Shown here: one piece after another, positions 24,665 to 33,661 of the stretch | How positions within the stretch are numbered: position 1 is the stretch's first letter | Layout: each line of letters starts with the position of its first letter | NCBI RefSeq assembly: GCF_003318255.1 | Contig: NZ_QOCF01000003.1 | Coordinates: 1-64,000, forward strand | Reading direction: 5' to 3' | DNA from: Ruegeria sp. A3M17 | GTDB lineage: Bacteria; Pseudomonadota; Alphaproteobacteria; Rhodobacterales; Rhodobacteraceae | DNA: 64,000 nucleotides | Made by a program: the position numbers and the translations under genes | The notes under the pieces: model-generated | Told to the model about the DNA's origin: nothing | Databases searched by the model: none | What the model saw: only the letters and a program-made list of their open reading frames with translations

Positions 24665-25786
24665 ATGAGCGACGACGCCCCAACCCCGGATCAGGCACCC
24701 GGTGCCCCACACCCGCGCGAGACACTGCGCCTGTTTGGTCAGGACGCAGCAGAACAGGCTTTTCTGAGCGCCTATACCTCGGAACGTCTGCACCACGGCT
24801 GGTTGATTACCGGTCCACGTGGCGTCGGCAAGGCGACGCTGGCCTGGCGGATCGCGCGGTTTCTACTGGCAACACCTCCGACCGAGGATGACGGGCTATT
24901 TGGTGCACCGCCACCGCCCGATAGCCTTGAGATCGATCCTGAACACCCCGTCGCGCACCGTATTCAGGCCGGGGCCGAGCCCGGCTTGGCGGCAATCACC
25001 CGATCTCTGAACGATCAGGGGCGGTTGCGTAATGAGATTGTGGTTGATGATATCCGCAAGCTTGGCAAGTTCTTCGGCCTTTCCTCGACTGACGGTGGCC
25101 GTCGCGTTGTGATTGTGGATGCCGCGGACGAGATGAATGTCAGCGCCGCCAACGCGCTGTTGAAAATGCTTGAGGAGCCCCCGGCCCGCACCACCTTGCT
25201 GCTGATCTCGCACCAACCGTCGCGTCTACTGCCGACAATCCGGTCGCGGTGCCGGACGCTGCGCCTGTCTCCGCTAGGATCTGAGGATATGGAAGCCGCG
25301 CTGATGCAGACCGGCACAGAAATGCCGGGACAGGCGGATCATTTGGCTGCACTGGCTGCCGGGTCCGTGGGTGATGCGGTGCGCCTGATCAATCTGGGCG
25401 GGCTTGAGATTTACGCCGAGCTGATCGGCATTCTGGGCACCCTGCCCCGAATGGACCGTCAGCGCGCGTTGGCTCTGGCCGAGGCTGCTGCCCAACGTGG
25501 CGCGGCCGAGCGGTTTGAACTGTTACTGACGTTGATCGATGTCGCCCTGTCTCGGCTTGCGCTGACCGGTGCAACCGGCGCGGCCCCGATGCCCGAAGCC
25601 GCTCCGAACGAGGCAGAGACACTTGCCCGCCTGTCGGCCTCACCGCAGCAGGCCCGCAAATGGGCGGAGGTCGCCGCGGTGATCACCGCACGTGCGCGTC
25701 ATGGGCAGGCGGTGAACCTTGACCCTGCCGCTCTGGTCCTAGATACGGTGTTCAAGATACAGGAAACCGCCGGTCAGAGCAGATGA
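24665..25786 (+). CDS. holB: DNA polymerase III subunit delta'
   Basis: A 373-residue clamp-loader subunit. It has a P-loop-like GPRGVGKATLAWRIARFLL (residues 50-68), the sensor region VVIVDAADEMNVSAANALLK, and the arginine-finger type SRC in TIRSRCRTLRL. It overlaps tatD by four bases, forming part of the tmk-holB-tatD operon. Confidence 0.95.
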   Translation: MSDDAPTPDQAPGAPHPRETLRLFGQDAAEQAFLSAYTSERLHHGWLITGPRGVGKATLAWRIARFLLATPPTEDDGLFGAPPPPDSLEIDPEHPVAHRIQAGAEPGLAAITRSLNDQGRLRNEIVVDDIRKLGKFFGLSSTDGGRRVVIVDAADEMNVSAANALLKMLEEPPARTTLLLISHQPSRLLPTIRSRCRTLRLSPLGSEDMEAALMQTGTEMPGQADHLAALAAGSVGDAVRLINLGGLEIYAELIGILGTLPRMDRQRALALAEAAAQRGAAERFELLLTLIDVALSRLALTGATGAAPMPEAAPNEAETLARLSASPQQARKWAEVAAVITARARHGQAVNLDPAALVLDTVFKIQETAGQSR

Positions 25787-26589
25787 GCAATACGCCCGAA
25801 ATCACCGACAGCCATTGCCATCTGGACTTCCCCGATTTCGAAGGTCAGCTGGATCAAATTATCACCAACGCAACCGAAGCCGGTGTGACCCGCATGGTGA
25901 CCATCTGCACGCGCTTGCGGAATGAACCAACCGTCCGCGCCATCGCCGAGGCCCACGCGCCCGTCTTCTACGCTGCCGGCACCCACCCGATGAGCGCGGC
26001 TGATGAGCCGATGGCATCGGTCGACGAACTCGTCGCCTTGTCCCGGCATCCCAAATTTGTAGGCATCGGCGAAACCGGACTGGATTATCACTATACCGCC
26101 GACAGCGCGGCGGTGCAGAAGCAATCCTTGCGGGTGCATATTGAGGCCGCCCAACGCACTGGCCTGCCTTTGATCATTCACGCCCGTGCCGCCGATGACG
26201 ACATGGCGCGCATTCTGGCCGAGGAACACCGCAACGCGCCTTATTCCTGCGTGATGCACTGCTTTTCATCCTCTGCCGAACTAGCCAAAGCTGCCCTTGA
26301 ACAGGGGTTCTATTTGTCGATGTCCGGCATCGCGGCCTTCCCCAAAAGCCAGGAGTTACGCGATATCTTTGCCAGCGTCCCGGTCGACCGCATCCTTGTT
26401 GAAACCGACGCGCCATACCTGGCCCCACCCCCGTATCGCGGCAAGCGGAACGAGCCCGCCTACACCGCCCACACCGCCCGCAAAGGTGCCGAGGTGTTTG
26501 AGATGGGCTACGCCGAATTCGCGGCGCAGACGCAGGCAAATTTTGACCGGTTGTTCACCAAGGCCGCGACCTACAAGGCGGCTGCATGA
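25783..26589 (+). CDS. tatD: TatD-family metal-dependent hydrolase / DNase
   Basis: A 268-residue TIM-barrel nuclease. Metal-binding motifs visible are DSHCHLD at the start, GETGLDYHY, IIHARA, CVMHCFSS and VETDAPYLAP. It overlaps both neighbours by four bases. The family acts as 3'-5' DNases and deacylases. Confidence 0.95.
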   Translation: MSNTPEITDSHCHLDFPDFEGQLDQIITNATEAGVTRMVTICTRLRNEPTVRAIAEAHAPVFYAAGTHPMSAADEPMASVDELVALSRHPKFVGIGETGLDYHYTADSAAVQKQSLRVHIEAAQRTGLPLIIHARAADDDMARILAEEHRNAPYSCVMHCFSSSAELAKAALEQGFYLSMSGIAAFPKSQELRDIFASVPVDRILVETDAPYLAPPPYRGKRNEPAYTAHTARKGAEVFEMGYAEFAAQTQANFDRLFTKAATYKAAA

Positions 26590-27383
26590 CCGAGTTGCGA
26601 TGCACGATTCTGGGCTGCGGATCTTCCGGCGGCGTCCCCCGGCTGGGCGGGCATTGGGGCGATTGCGACCCCAAGAACCCCAAGAATATCCGCCGCCGCT
26701 GTTCGATGCTGGTGGAACGTGACGGCCCGGACGGTACAACTTCGGTGCTGATCGACACCTCCCCTGACATGCGCAGCCAATTGCTCGACAGCGGGACCGG
26801 GCGTCTGGATGGGGTGATCTACACCCATTCGCACGCCGATCACGTCCACGGTATCGATGACCTGCGCATGATCGTGTTCAATATGCGCGAGCGGGTGCCC
26901 GTGTGGGCCGATGGCGACACGCAGAACGCCTTGCTGGGACGGTTCGGCTACGCCTTTGTCCAGCCCGAAGGATCACCCTACCCGCCGATCCTTGACCTGA
27001 AGTCCATCGACGGTCCGTTCGAGGTGGACGGCCCCGGCGGCCCGATCCCGTTCCATCCATTCAAGGTCAATCACGGCTCGATCGACTCGCTTGGTTTCCG
27101 GATGGGTAATCTAGCGTACCTGCCGGACGTGGCGGAAATCTACGACGACGCCTGGTCGATGATGGAAGGGTTGGATTGCCTGGTGATCGACGCGCTGCGT
27201 CGGAAACCTCACCCGACCCATGCGCATCTGGAAAGGACGCTGGGCTGGATCGAACAACTGAACCCCAAGCGCGCGGTCCTGACCAACATGCATATCGACC
27301 TGGACTATGCCACGGTCGAGGCGGAAACCGCCGACTACATCACTCCTGCCTATGACGGAATGGTGATCCATCAGGCGCTCTAA
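26586..27383 (+). CDS. Metallo-beta-lactamase-fold hydrolase, PhnP-like
   Basis: A 265-residue cytosolic protein with the zinc motif THSHADHVHGIDDLR and the N-terminal GCGSSGGVPRLGGHWG typical of PhnP / cyclic phosphodiesterase relatives. Further ligands lie in VNHGSID and TNMHIDLDY. No phosphonate genes are nearby; it is a conserved companion of tatD in Rhodobacteraceae (from general knowledge), so the exact substrate is open. Confidence 0.9.
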   Translation: MTELRCTILGCGSSGGVPRLGGHWGDCDPKNPKNIRRRCSMLVERDGPDGTTSVLIDTSPDMRSQLLDSGTGRLDGVIYTHSHADHVHGIDDLRMIVFNMRERVPVWADGDTQNALLGRFGYAFVQPEGSPYPPILDLKSIDGPFEVDGPGGPIPFHPFKVNHGSIDSLGFRMGNLAYLPDVAEIYDDAWSMMEGLDCLVIDALRRKPHPTHAHLERTLGWIEQLNPKRAVLTNMHIDLDYATVEAETADYITPAYDGMVIHQAL

Positions 27384-27446
27384 GACCCCACGCAACCGAT
27401 CTGGGACGCAGCAATCTTGTGTCGGCCCAGCCTGCAAAGCGGTGCC

Positions 27447-28379
27447 ATGCTTCAAAGTCTGATCGACGTCATTCTACCGGTTTTCCTCGTGATCGGAGCA
27501 GGTTATGCCTCGACCCGGTTGGGGTATTTCAAGGAAATTCACATCGATGGGTTGATGAAGTTCACCCAGGGCTTTGCAATCCCATGCCTTCTATTCCTTG
27601 CAATCTCGCATCTGGATCTAAGCGCCAGTTTTGATCCCCGGCTTCTGGTCAGCTTCTACTCAGCAGCTGGCCTGTGTTTCACTGCTGGTCTATTCGGTGC
27701 GCGGTTTATCTTTGGCCGGGATTGGGAAGATTGCGTCGCCATCGGGTTTTGCTGTCTGTTCTCGAACTCTGTTCTTTTGGGACTGCCGATTACCGAACGC
27801 GCCTATGGCCCCGAAAACCTGACCGGCAACTATGCGATCATCGCCTTCCATTCGCCCTTTTGCTACGGCGTTGGAATCACGGTGATGGAGGTTATTCGAA
27901 ATCGCGGCCAAGGTGGGCATCGCATGGTCAAATCCATCTTGTCGGCCATGTTCCGCAACGCACTGATCCTTGGCATCGCGCTGGGTTTTGCCGTGAACCT
28001 GTCAGGTATTGGCATACCTGCGGTCGTGGACGAAGCTCTGGGCCTTGTGACACGCGCCGCCCTGCCCGGGGCGCTGTTCGCGCTTGGCGGAGTGCTTGTG
28101 AAATACAAGCCCGAAGGTGACCTGCGCGCCATCGCCTTTGTCTGCGCGATATCACTGATGCTGCATCCCAGTCTTGTCTGGTTATTCGGCTCAACAGTTG
28201 GTCTGCCGCAGGACCTGTTCCGCTCGGGCGTGCTGACGGCAGCGATGGCACCCGGCTTCAATGCTTACATCTTTGCCAATATGTACGGACGGGCAAAACG
28301 GGTCGCGGCCTCGTCCGTTCTGGTCGGAACCGGCGTTTCGATCCTGACAGTCTGGCTTTGGCTGACATTATTGGGATAG
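27447..28379 (+). CDS. AEC-family transporter
   Basis: A 310-residue inner-membrane protein with ten predicted segments in two five-helix halves of the auxin-efflux-carrier family (LIDVILPVFLVIGAGYAST; GALFALGGVLVKYKPEGD; TAAMAPGFNAYIFANMYG). The start ATG 27447 is preferred over an upstream in-frame codon because it begins the first membrane segment. The substrate is unknown. Confidence 0.88.
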   Translation: MLQSLIDVILPVFLVIGAGYASTRLGYFKEIHIDGLMKFTQGFAIPCLLFLAISHLDLSASFDPRLLVSFYSAAGLCFTAGLFGARFIFGRDWEDCVAIGFCCLFSNSVLLGLPITERAYGPENLTGNYAIIAFHSPFCYGVGITVMEVIRNRGQGGHRMVKSILSAMFRNALILGIALGFAVNLSGIGIPAVVDEALGLVTRAALPGALFALGGVLVKYKPEGDLRAIAFVCAISLMLHPSLVWLFGSTVGLPQDLFRSGVLTAAMAPGFNAYIFANMYGRAKRVAASSVLVGTGVSILTVWLWLTLLG

Positions 28380-28449
28380 CGTGACGTCCCACGGATTGAC
28401 TTTGCACCAGCCGGACACACCTAACTGAAGAGCCATAGGATACTCTTAT

Positions 28450-29148
28450 ATGCCGCACGCCCTGATCGTCGCCCACGGCCAACCCTCGGACCCGGCCCCT
28501 GCCGAAGCGGCGCTAGCTTCCTATGCGGCAGAGGTCGATGCATATTGCGATGGCGTCAGCGTTCAATCAGTTACTCTTGCAGCACCAGGAATGCTGGAGG
28601 CTCGATTGGATGAACTGCCCGACGACACTGTCATCTATCCCCTTTTCATGGCCAACGGGTGGTTCGTGACGAGTGCGCTGCCCAAGCGTCTGGATGATAG
28701 AAATATCCAAATTCTGGACCCGCTGGGCGTTGACCCTAAACTCCCCGCTTTGGCTGCGGGCGCGTTGCAGGATACGCTGTTGGGCAAGGGGTGGGACGCG
28801 GACAAAACGGATCTGGTTTTGGCGGCTCACGGATCGGGCCGCAGCCGCAATCCATCAGCTGTCGCCATTGAGTTTTCTATGGAATTGGCCGCGTGCGTGA
28901 CCTTCCAATCCATCCGCGTCGGTTTTGTGGAAGAGGCCCCATCCATTGCCGAGGCCGCGACCGGGGCTGGCGATCAATCTCTGTGCTTGCCCTTCTTTGC
29001 CTGCACCGGCGGGCATGTTTTGGAGGACGTGCCGCAGAAACTGGAGCGAGCGCGGTTCAAAGGCCGCTTGATGCCGGTTGTCGGAGAACTTTCCCCGATC
29101 AAACGCCATATTGCGGGGACTCTGACACGGGCTTTTGCGCTGGGTTAA
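28450..29148 (+). CDS. CbiX/SirB-like chelatase-family protein
   Basis: A 232-residue protein with two half-domains, each with a histidine motif (LIVAHGQPSD near the start; LVLAAHGSGRSRN in the middle) like class II cobalt or iron chelatases. It carries no cobalamin neighbours, so its metal and acceptor are unclear. AGGA lies eight bases before ATG 28450. It is read convergently with the following cyclase gene. Confidence 0.8.
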   Translation: MPHALIVAHGQPSDPAPAEAALASYAAEVDAYCDGVSVQSVTLAAPGMLEARLDELPDDTVIYPLFMANGWFVTSALPKRLDDRNIQILDPLGVDPKLPALAAGALQDTLLGKGWDADKTDLVLAAHGSGRSRNPSAVAIEFSMELAACVTFQSIRVGFVEEAPSIAEAATGAGDQSLCLPFFACTGGHVLEDVPQKLERARFKGRLMPVVGELSPIKRHIAGTLTRAFALG

Positions 29149-29179
29149 CTTAAATACCCGCCCCGCGCGGATTTAGAAG

Positions 29180-30190
29180 TCATTGCGAACTAGCCGGTTT
29201 CAGTCCAGAGGCCGCAAGTGCCGAGTACAGACAATGCCGCGACCGCCCCTGCCGCTTTGCCTCGTATAGTGCCTGATCGGCTGCATTCAGCAGTTCTGCC
29301 GCGTCCGGCGTGCCGAACTGCGTGGACAAGGCCGTTCCGATGCTGGCTGAAATCTTGCACGGGGCACCCTGAAACATCATGGGTTGGCATAGCCTGCTGA
29401 TCAGGCGCCCAGCTATGTCAGTCAGGACACTTTCGTCGACCAGACCTTTAAAAATGATGACAAACTCATCACCACCGATCCGGGCGACCGTGTCCTCATT
29501 TCGTGTCTCTTCCTCCATAATGCGCGCGGCCTGTTGCAACACAAAGTCCCCCGCCGCATGGCCAAGGCGGTCGTTGACACTTTTGAAGAAATCCAGGTCC
29601 AAATGCATAAGCGCGAAGACGGAATTACCCGAGATCAGGTGGCCAAGAACCACATCCATCGCGCGGCGGTTTTTCAACCCCGTCAACATGTCTGTCACCG
29701 CCTGTTCTTCAGCGGCCAGCATAGCTCCCTGCAGTCGCAGGTTCAGTGAGCGAGATGCCTCCATCGCGGCTGTTTTCGCCTCAACCAGATACAGCAGTTC
29801 AATCGCCAGATCCGTGCCAGAGAAATCCGCGCTGGTCAGGGCGTAGTCACGAACTGCATCCAGTATCGAAATCCCGAAGGACAGGTTGATGATGGCCCCG
29901 TTCCCCTTTGGCAAGGGCGCGATTAGCCCGGTCAGCGCGGTCCGGGGTTCATCGTGAAATTTCAGATGCACTTTGCCACCGGCCAGAGACAGCAGCCCAG
30001 CAATCGTTGTAACTGTTCGTGGCCGAACCAGTTCAAAGACATCCAAAAAGCCTCGCCCCCGCATCGGGTGACCCGGGCGAAGCTTTTGTAACGTCGGCCC
30101 GGCATTCACGATCCTGCCCTGATCATCCACCATCACGAACATGGGGCATAGCGTGTCCAAAAGAGCCGAGAGTTCAGAGGTTTGCATCAT
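29180..30190 (-). CDS. Diguanylate cyclase (GGDEF) coupled to an H-NOX-like gene
   Basis: A 336-residue cytoplasmic cyclase. It has a PAS-like N-terminus (SALLDTLCPMFVMVDDQGRIV), a short coiled coil (about residues 145-165), and a GGDEF domain with intact active site ARIGGDEFVII. The inhibitory c-di-GMP site RNED stands five residues before it. The start overlaps the H-NOX-like stop (ATGA), so the two are made together and probably interact, as known for H-NOX with its partner signalling enzymes. Confidence 0.92.
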   Translation of the reverse strand: MMQTSELSALLDTLCPMFVMVDDQGRIVNAGPTLQKLRPGHPMRGRGFLDVFELVRPRTVTTIAGLLSLAGGKVHLKFHDEPRTALTGLIAPLPKGNGAIINLSFGISILDAVRDYALTSADFSGTDLAIELLYLVEAKTAAMEASRSLNLRLQGAMLAAEEQAVTDMLTGLKNRRAMDVVLGHLISGNSVFALMHLDLDFFKSVNDRLGHAAGDFVLQQAARIMEEETRNEDTVARIGGDEFVIIFKGLVDESVLTDIAGRLISRLCQPMMFQGAPCKISASIGTALSTQFGTPDAAELLNAADQALYEAKRQGRSRHCLYSALAASGLKPASSQ

Positions 30191-30774
30191 GATTTGCGTG
30201 CCCCCAGATCGAAATGACGCCCTTCGGCGAACGCGCTTTCGATCAGAACGATCGTGATGACCTCAGCGTCGCCCTGCGACCCTTCATGCGACAGCATAGC
30301 CAATGCACCATAGTCATCCGCTATTGCCCGCAATACGCCCACCATCACGCTGGAATATCCCGGCAGGCCAGGATAGCAGTGCAGATGATATTCTGCTGGT
30401 GACACCTCGCGCAGTTCCAGAATCGGCAGGCGCAGATCGGAAACCGCAAGTCGGGCGCGATCTGACAAGTCATCCAGTGAGTGCAGAAACTCGACATATG
30501 TCACACCGCCGAACCGAAGCAGTCGGCGCAAATCTTCCATATTGGGGTGCGACACCAGATAGGTTCCGAGATCCTCCAGTATCTCGGCCCGTGGGCGATT
30601 CAGGTCAGCACATAGCGCGTCCAAAACCTTCGCGGTCATGGCGTCGTCATAAAGCAGCATTGCCTCAAACTCGGCAAAACCCAGGCCCGCAGCCTCGGTC
30701 ACGCGCAGCCAGCAGGGTTGTCCATAAGTCGCGCAAACAAATGACTGTATTGCCCGATTGATCAGACCATGCAT
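30187..30774 (-). CDS. H-NOX (heme NO-binding) domain homologue, ligand residues missing
   Basis: A 195-residue protein that fits the H-NOX fold: start MHGLINRAIQSFV, then LLRFGGVTYVEFLHSLDDL and MVGVLRAIADDYG. H-NOX proteins bind heme through a proximal histidine in the LDxxH position and a YxSxR motif. By manual alignment Ser104 (LDDLSDRA) stands in place of that histidine, and the YxSxR region reads YPGLPGY. It may therefore not bind heme, or use another residue (His98 is near). The start is ATG 30774, since the upstream TTG at 30786 lacks an SD. Confidence 0.8.
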   Translation of the reverse strand: MHGLINRAIQSFVCATYGQPCWLRVTEAAGLGFAEFEAMLLYDDAMTAKVLDALCADLNRPRAEILEDLGTYLVSHPNMEDLRRLLRFGGVTYVEFLHSLDDLSDRARLAVSDLRLPILELREVSPAEYHLHCYPGLPGYSSVMVGVLRAIADDYGALAMLSHEGSQGDAEVITIVLIESAFAEGRHFDLGARKS

Positions 30775-30894
30775 GAGATGCCCCAAATTGGTTACACCCC
30801 AATCTGCTCAGATAATCCTTAACAAATAGCCAAAAAACACGATGCGTTGATGGCAATTCGACAGAGACTCAATCTGGAAGTCATTGTTGTTACA

Positions 30895-32454
30895 TTAGAA
30901 ATCCGTCGGCGCGCCACCTTCGGCCTTTCGGCGGGCAACAAAATCCTCCAACTCTTCGCGAATCCCGTCATCTATCGGCGGGGGCTCAAAGCTGGTTACG
31001 ATTTCCTTGAACATGTGGTGGGCGCGCTCGGCTGTCCAGATGCCACCAGCCACGTCCCAACCTTCATAGTTTTTCCAATCGCTCAGGAACGGCTGATAGA
31101 ACGCGGTCGTGTAGCGGTCCTGGGTGTGCTGAATACCAAAGAAATGGCCATCGTTCCCAACGGCCTTGATCGCATCCAGCGCGATTTCGTCCGGGCCTGT
31201 CGCTGTGATCTCGGGCTGCATGTATCGCTGGATTTGCTGCAGAATTTCACAATCCATAATGAATTTTTCGGGGCTCGCAATCAGCCCGCCCTCAAGCCAT
31301 CCGGCCGCGTGATACACCATGTTGGTACCCGACTGCACAGCAGCCCAAAGTGAGTTCGACGTCTCCCACACAGCTTGCCCATCCGGTACGTTCGCCGCAC
31401 ACACGCCCGAAGACCGCATCGGCAAACCATAGTATCTTGCCATTTGGCCGGTCATCTGGGTTGAGCGCATATATTCGGGCGTTCCAAACGCAGGTGCGCC
31501 AGATTTCATGTCAACGTTGGACGTGAACGTCCCGATAACACAGGGAATTCCCGGCCGGACATATTGGAACAGCGCAATTGCGCACAGCGCCTCGGCCAAG
31601 GATTGCGCAACCGCACCGGCCATCGTAACGGGCGCCATCGCACCGGCCAATGTGAACGGCGTCACGACAATTGCTTGCCCGCGCCGCGCAAGGCGTAGGC
31701 AACCGTCAATCATCGGGTGATCGTGTTTCAACGGTGAGGTCGAGTTGATGTTGGTATACATCCGCGGGGTCGCTTCGAACTCTTCATGGCTGTGACCCCC
31801 AGCGATCCGCACCATTTCCATCACGTCCTCGACGCGTTCCTTGCCCAGCGAATAGGCATGCATCGCCTTGTCGGTCAGCGTCAGCTTGTCATAGAGCACG
31901 TCCAGATGTCGGACGCTGGCGTGGATGTCGACCGGTTCGACCGGATAGCCCCCCGCAAAGTGGATACAGTTGAAATACTGAGTCAGCTTCAGCAGATTCC
32001 GGCACATCTCGCGATTGCCGGCTACCTTGGTGCCGATCTCAAGATCCCAGTAATTCGGCGGAGAGGACACGTTCCCGAACAGCAGGGTTTTGCCACCAAC
32101 CTCAATCGTCTTGTCAGGATTTCGCGGAGTGATCGTGAACTTTGACGGCGCTTTGGCCACCATTTCCATTACAAAGTCACGACCCATACGAACGTTGTCG
32201 CCATTGATCGTACAGCCGGCCTCTTTCAAGATACCGAGGGCTTCTTCGTTGTAGAACTCGATTCCGATCTCTTCGAGGATGCGCATGGCCCCCTCGTGGA
32301 TCGCTTCGATTCCAGCTTGGTCCAGCGGTTCGGTGGGTTTGTCGGTATTGATCGGCGGGTTCCACGGCATTTGGTCGATCACCGCGCTGCCCCTGCGCGC
32401 CGCCGCACCTGCCCGTCCCCCTCCGCGCCGTTTGCGAGTCTGTGTGTCAGCCAT
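30895..32454 (-). CDS. Trimethylamine methyltransferase family protein (MttB-like, no pyrrolysine)
   Basis: A 519-residue MttB-superfamily methyltransferase. The N-terminus is basic (TRKRRGGGRAGAAARRG), followed by the long barrel (MRILEEIGIEFYNEEALGIL; GNVSSPPNYWDLEIG; YTNINSTSPLKHDHPMIDG). There is no in-frame amber codon, so it belongs to the non-pyrrolysine branch that demethylates quaternary amines such as glycine betaine in some bacteria. ATG 32454 has GGAGGG six bases upstream; an earlier start at 32526 has none. No corrinoid protein gene is nearby, so the methyl acceptor is unclear. Confidence 0.85.
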   Translation of the reverse strand: MADTQTRKRRGGGRAGAAARRGSAVIDQMPWNPPINTDKPTEPLDQAGIEAIHEGAMRILEEIGIEFYNEEALGILKEAGCTINGDNVRMGRDFVMEMVAKAPSKFTITPRNPDKTIEVGGKTLLFGNVSSPPNYWDLEIGTKVAGNREMCRNLLKLTQYFNCIHFAGGYPVEPVDIHASVRHLDVLYDKLTLTDKAMHAYSLGKERVEDVMEMVRIAGGHSHEEFEATPRMYTNINSTSPLKHDHPMIDGCLRLARRGQAIVVTPFTLAGAMAPVTMAGAVAQSLAEALCAIALFQYVRPGIPCVIGTFTSNVDMKSGAPAFGTPEYMRSTQMTGQMARYYGLPMRSSGVCAANVPDGQAVWETSNSLWAAVQSGTNMVYHAAGWLEGGLIASPEKFIMDCEILQQIQRYMQPEITATGPDEIALDAIKAVGNDGHFFGIQHTQDRYTTAFYQPFLSDWKNYEGWDVAGGIWTAERAHHMFKEIVTSFEPPPIDDGIREELEDFVARRKAEGGAPTDF

Positions 32455-32574
32455 TGGATCCCTCCGGAACTTGCTTTCATCAAGCAAGCCCGGAAGTCGG
32501 CCCAGTGGCCGCTCTGTCTGCGACAAGGTTTGTCGGTTTTATTACTTGGACAGTCGAATTCAGCCGAAGCTGGA

Positions 32575-33267
32575 TCAGTTTTCTGCCAACCAGGCGGGAA
32601 TGTGACCGATGTCCGGCAGTACCACATCCGCCATCGGCGCAAGTGCCTCGGCCGGGGCCATCCCCGTTAGCACACCGATTGTGGTCATTCCGGCAGCTCG
32701 CCCGGCCTGCAGGTCATGCAGGCTGTCCCCCACCATCGCCACACGCGACGGGTCGACACCAACATGGGTTGCAAAGGCAATCAATTGCCCGGGTCCCGGT
32801 TTGAACCCATGGCCGCTGTCGTAGCCAGCAACAAAATCAAAGTGGTCGCGAATCCCGACTGAGGCGAGATGTTGCAGCGCAGGCATTTCCCCGTCGTTCG
32901 TGGCCACGCCCAGTTTTAGGCCCGCCTGCCGCAAAGCATCCAGGAAGGGAACCAGAGGAACAGCCGGGGCCTGTGTCGCCGTCGCCGATTCCGTATTCAG
33001 AATGTCAATCAGCTCATCGCTGGGCATATCCGGGAAATAGGGTGCAAGGGCCTCAGCGATCTCCTCGACGGTCCCCGCAATCACGATGCTGTCGTCGGCA
33101 TATTCTTCCGAAACCGGATCAAACCCGATGGCCTGGCCCAGTTCGGCGGCGCGCTTTTGGTCGCCATCTGACAGCTTTTCCAACACGCTGCGCCCGAAAC
33201 CACCCCATGTGTCCGCAAAGTCAAACAATGTTCCGTCCTTGTCGAACAAGATCGCATCAATGGGCAT
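32575..33267 (-). CDS. HAD-superfamily phosphatase
   Basis: A 230-residue hydrolase of the phosphoglycolate phosphatase / beta-phosphoglucomutase branch: nucleophile motif FDKDGTLFDF near the N-terminus, GVATNDGEMP (motif II), and GHGFKPGPGQLIAF with MVGDSLHDL (motifs III and IV). AGGAG lies seven bases before ATG 33267. The substrate is not deducible. Confidence 0.9.
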   Translation of the reverse strand: MPIDAILFDKDGTLFDFADTWGGFGRSVLEKLSDGDQKRAAELGQAIGFDPVSEEYADDSIVIAGTVEEIAEALAPYFPDMPSDELIDILNTESATATQAPAVPLVPFLDALRQAGLKLGVATNDGEMPALQHLASVGIRDHFDFVAGYDSGHGFKPGPGQLIAFATHVGVDPSRVAMVGDSLHDLQAGRAAGMTTIGVLTGMAPAEALAPMADVVLPDIGHIPAWLAEN

Positions 33268-33292
33268 TACATGCTCCTGTCAGTGAATTGAA

Positions 33293-33574
33293 TCAGGTCC
33301 AGTGAACGTCGCCACCAGACAAAACAGCCCGCGCCTGACCCGGCAAGTCATAGGGCACGGAATTGGCGTCACAAAAGGCGATCACCCACGAATCGTCAAG
33401 CATCAAGAATTCAAGAACCGAACTCAGGAACTCCGACTCTGATGCGCGAACCCGCAGATCCTCGGTGGATGCGCCCGTCGAGCCCAGAAAAATCGGCAGC
33501 AACTCGTCATTCCCGACCAGCCAGCCAAGGACGTTCAGGGCAAGCGTTTCAGCAGATTGGGCGGTGATCGGCAT
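33293..33574 (-). CDS. DUF3572-family protein
   Basis: A 93-residue helical protein (SAETLALNVLGWLVGNDELL; SVLEFLMLDDSWVIAFCDAN) typical of the DUF3572 family, widespread in Rhizobiales and Rhodobacterales. It lies next to a PleD-like gene, as seen commonly in the group; the function is unknown. ATG 33574 with GAGG just upstream is preferred over a start 7 codons earlier. Confidence 0.8.
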   Translation of the reverse strand: MPITAQSAETLALNVLGWLVGNDELLPIFLGSTGASTEDLRVRASESEFLSSVLEFLMLDDSWVIAFCDANSVPYDLPGQARAVLSGGDVHWT

Positions 33575-33661
33575 AAAGAGGCCTCGGAAATGCACTTGGA
33601 AAGGGTTTGTTAACCAGACTCATAAACACTTTGGCAACGCATGCAATCAACGGTGACAGAT

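Noticed and set aside
30895-32454. Pyrrolysine-containing trimethylamine methyltransferase
   Set aside because: The frame has no internal amber codon, so it is of the non-pyrrolysine branch.
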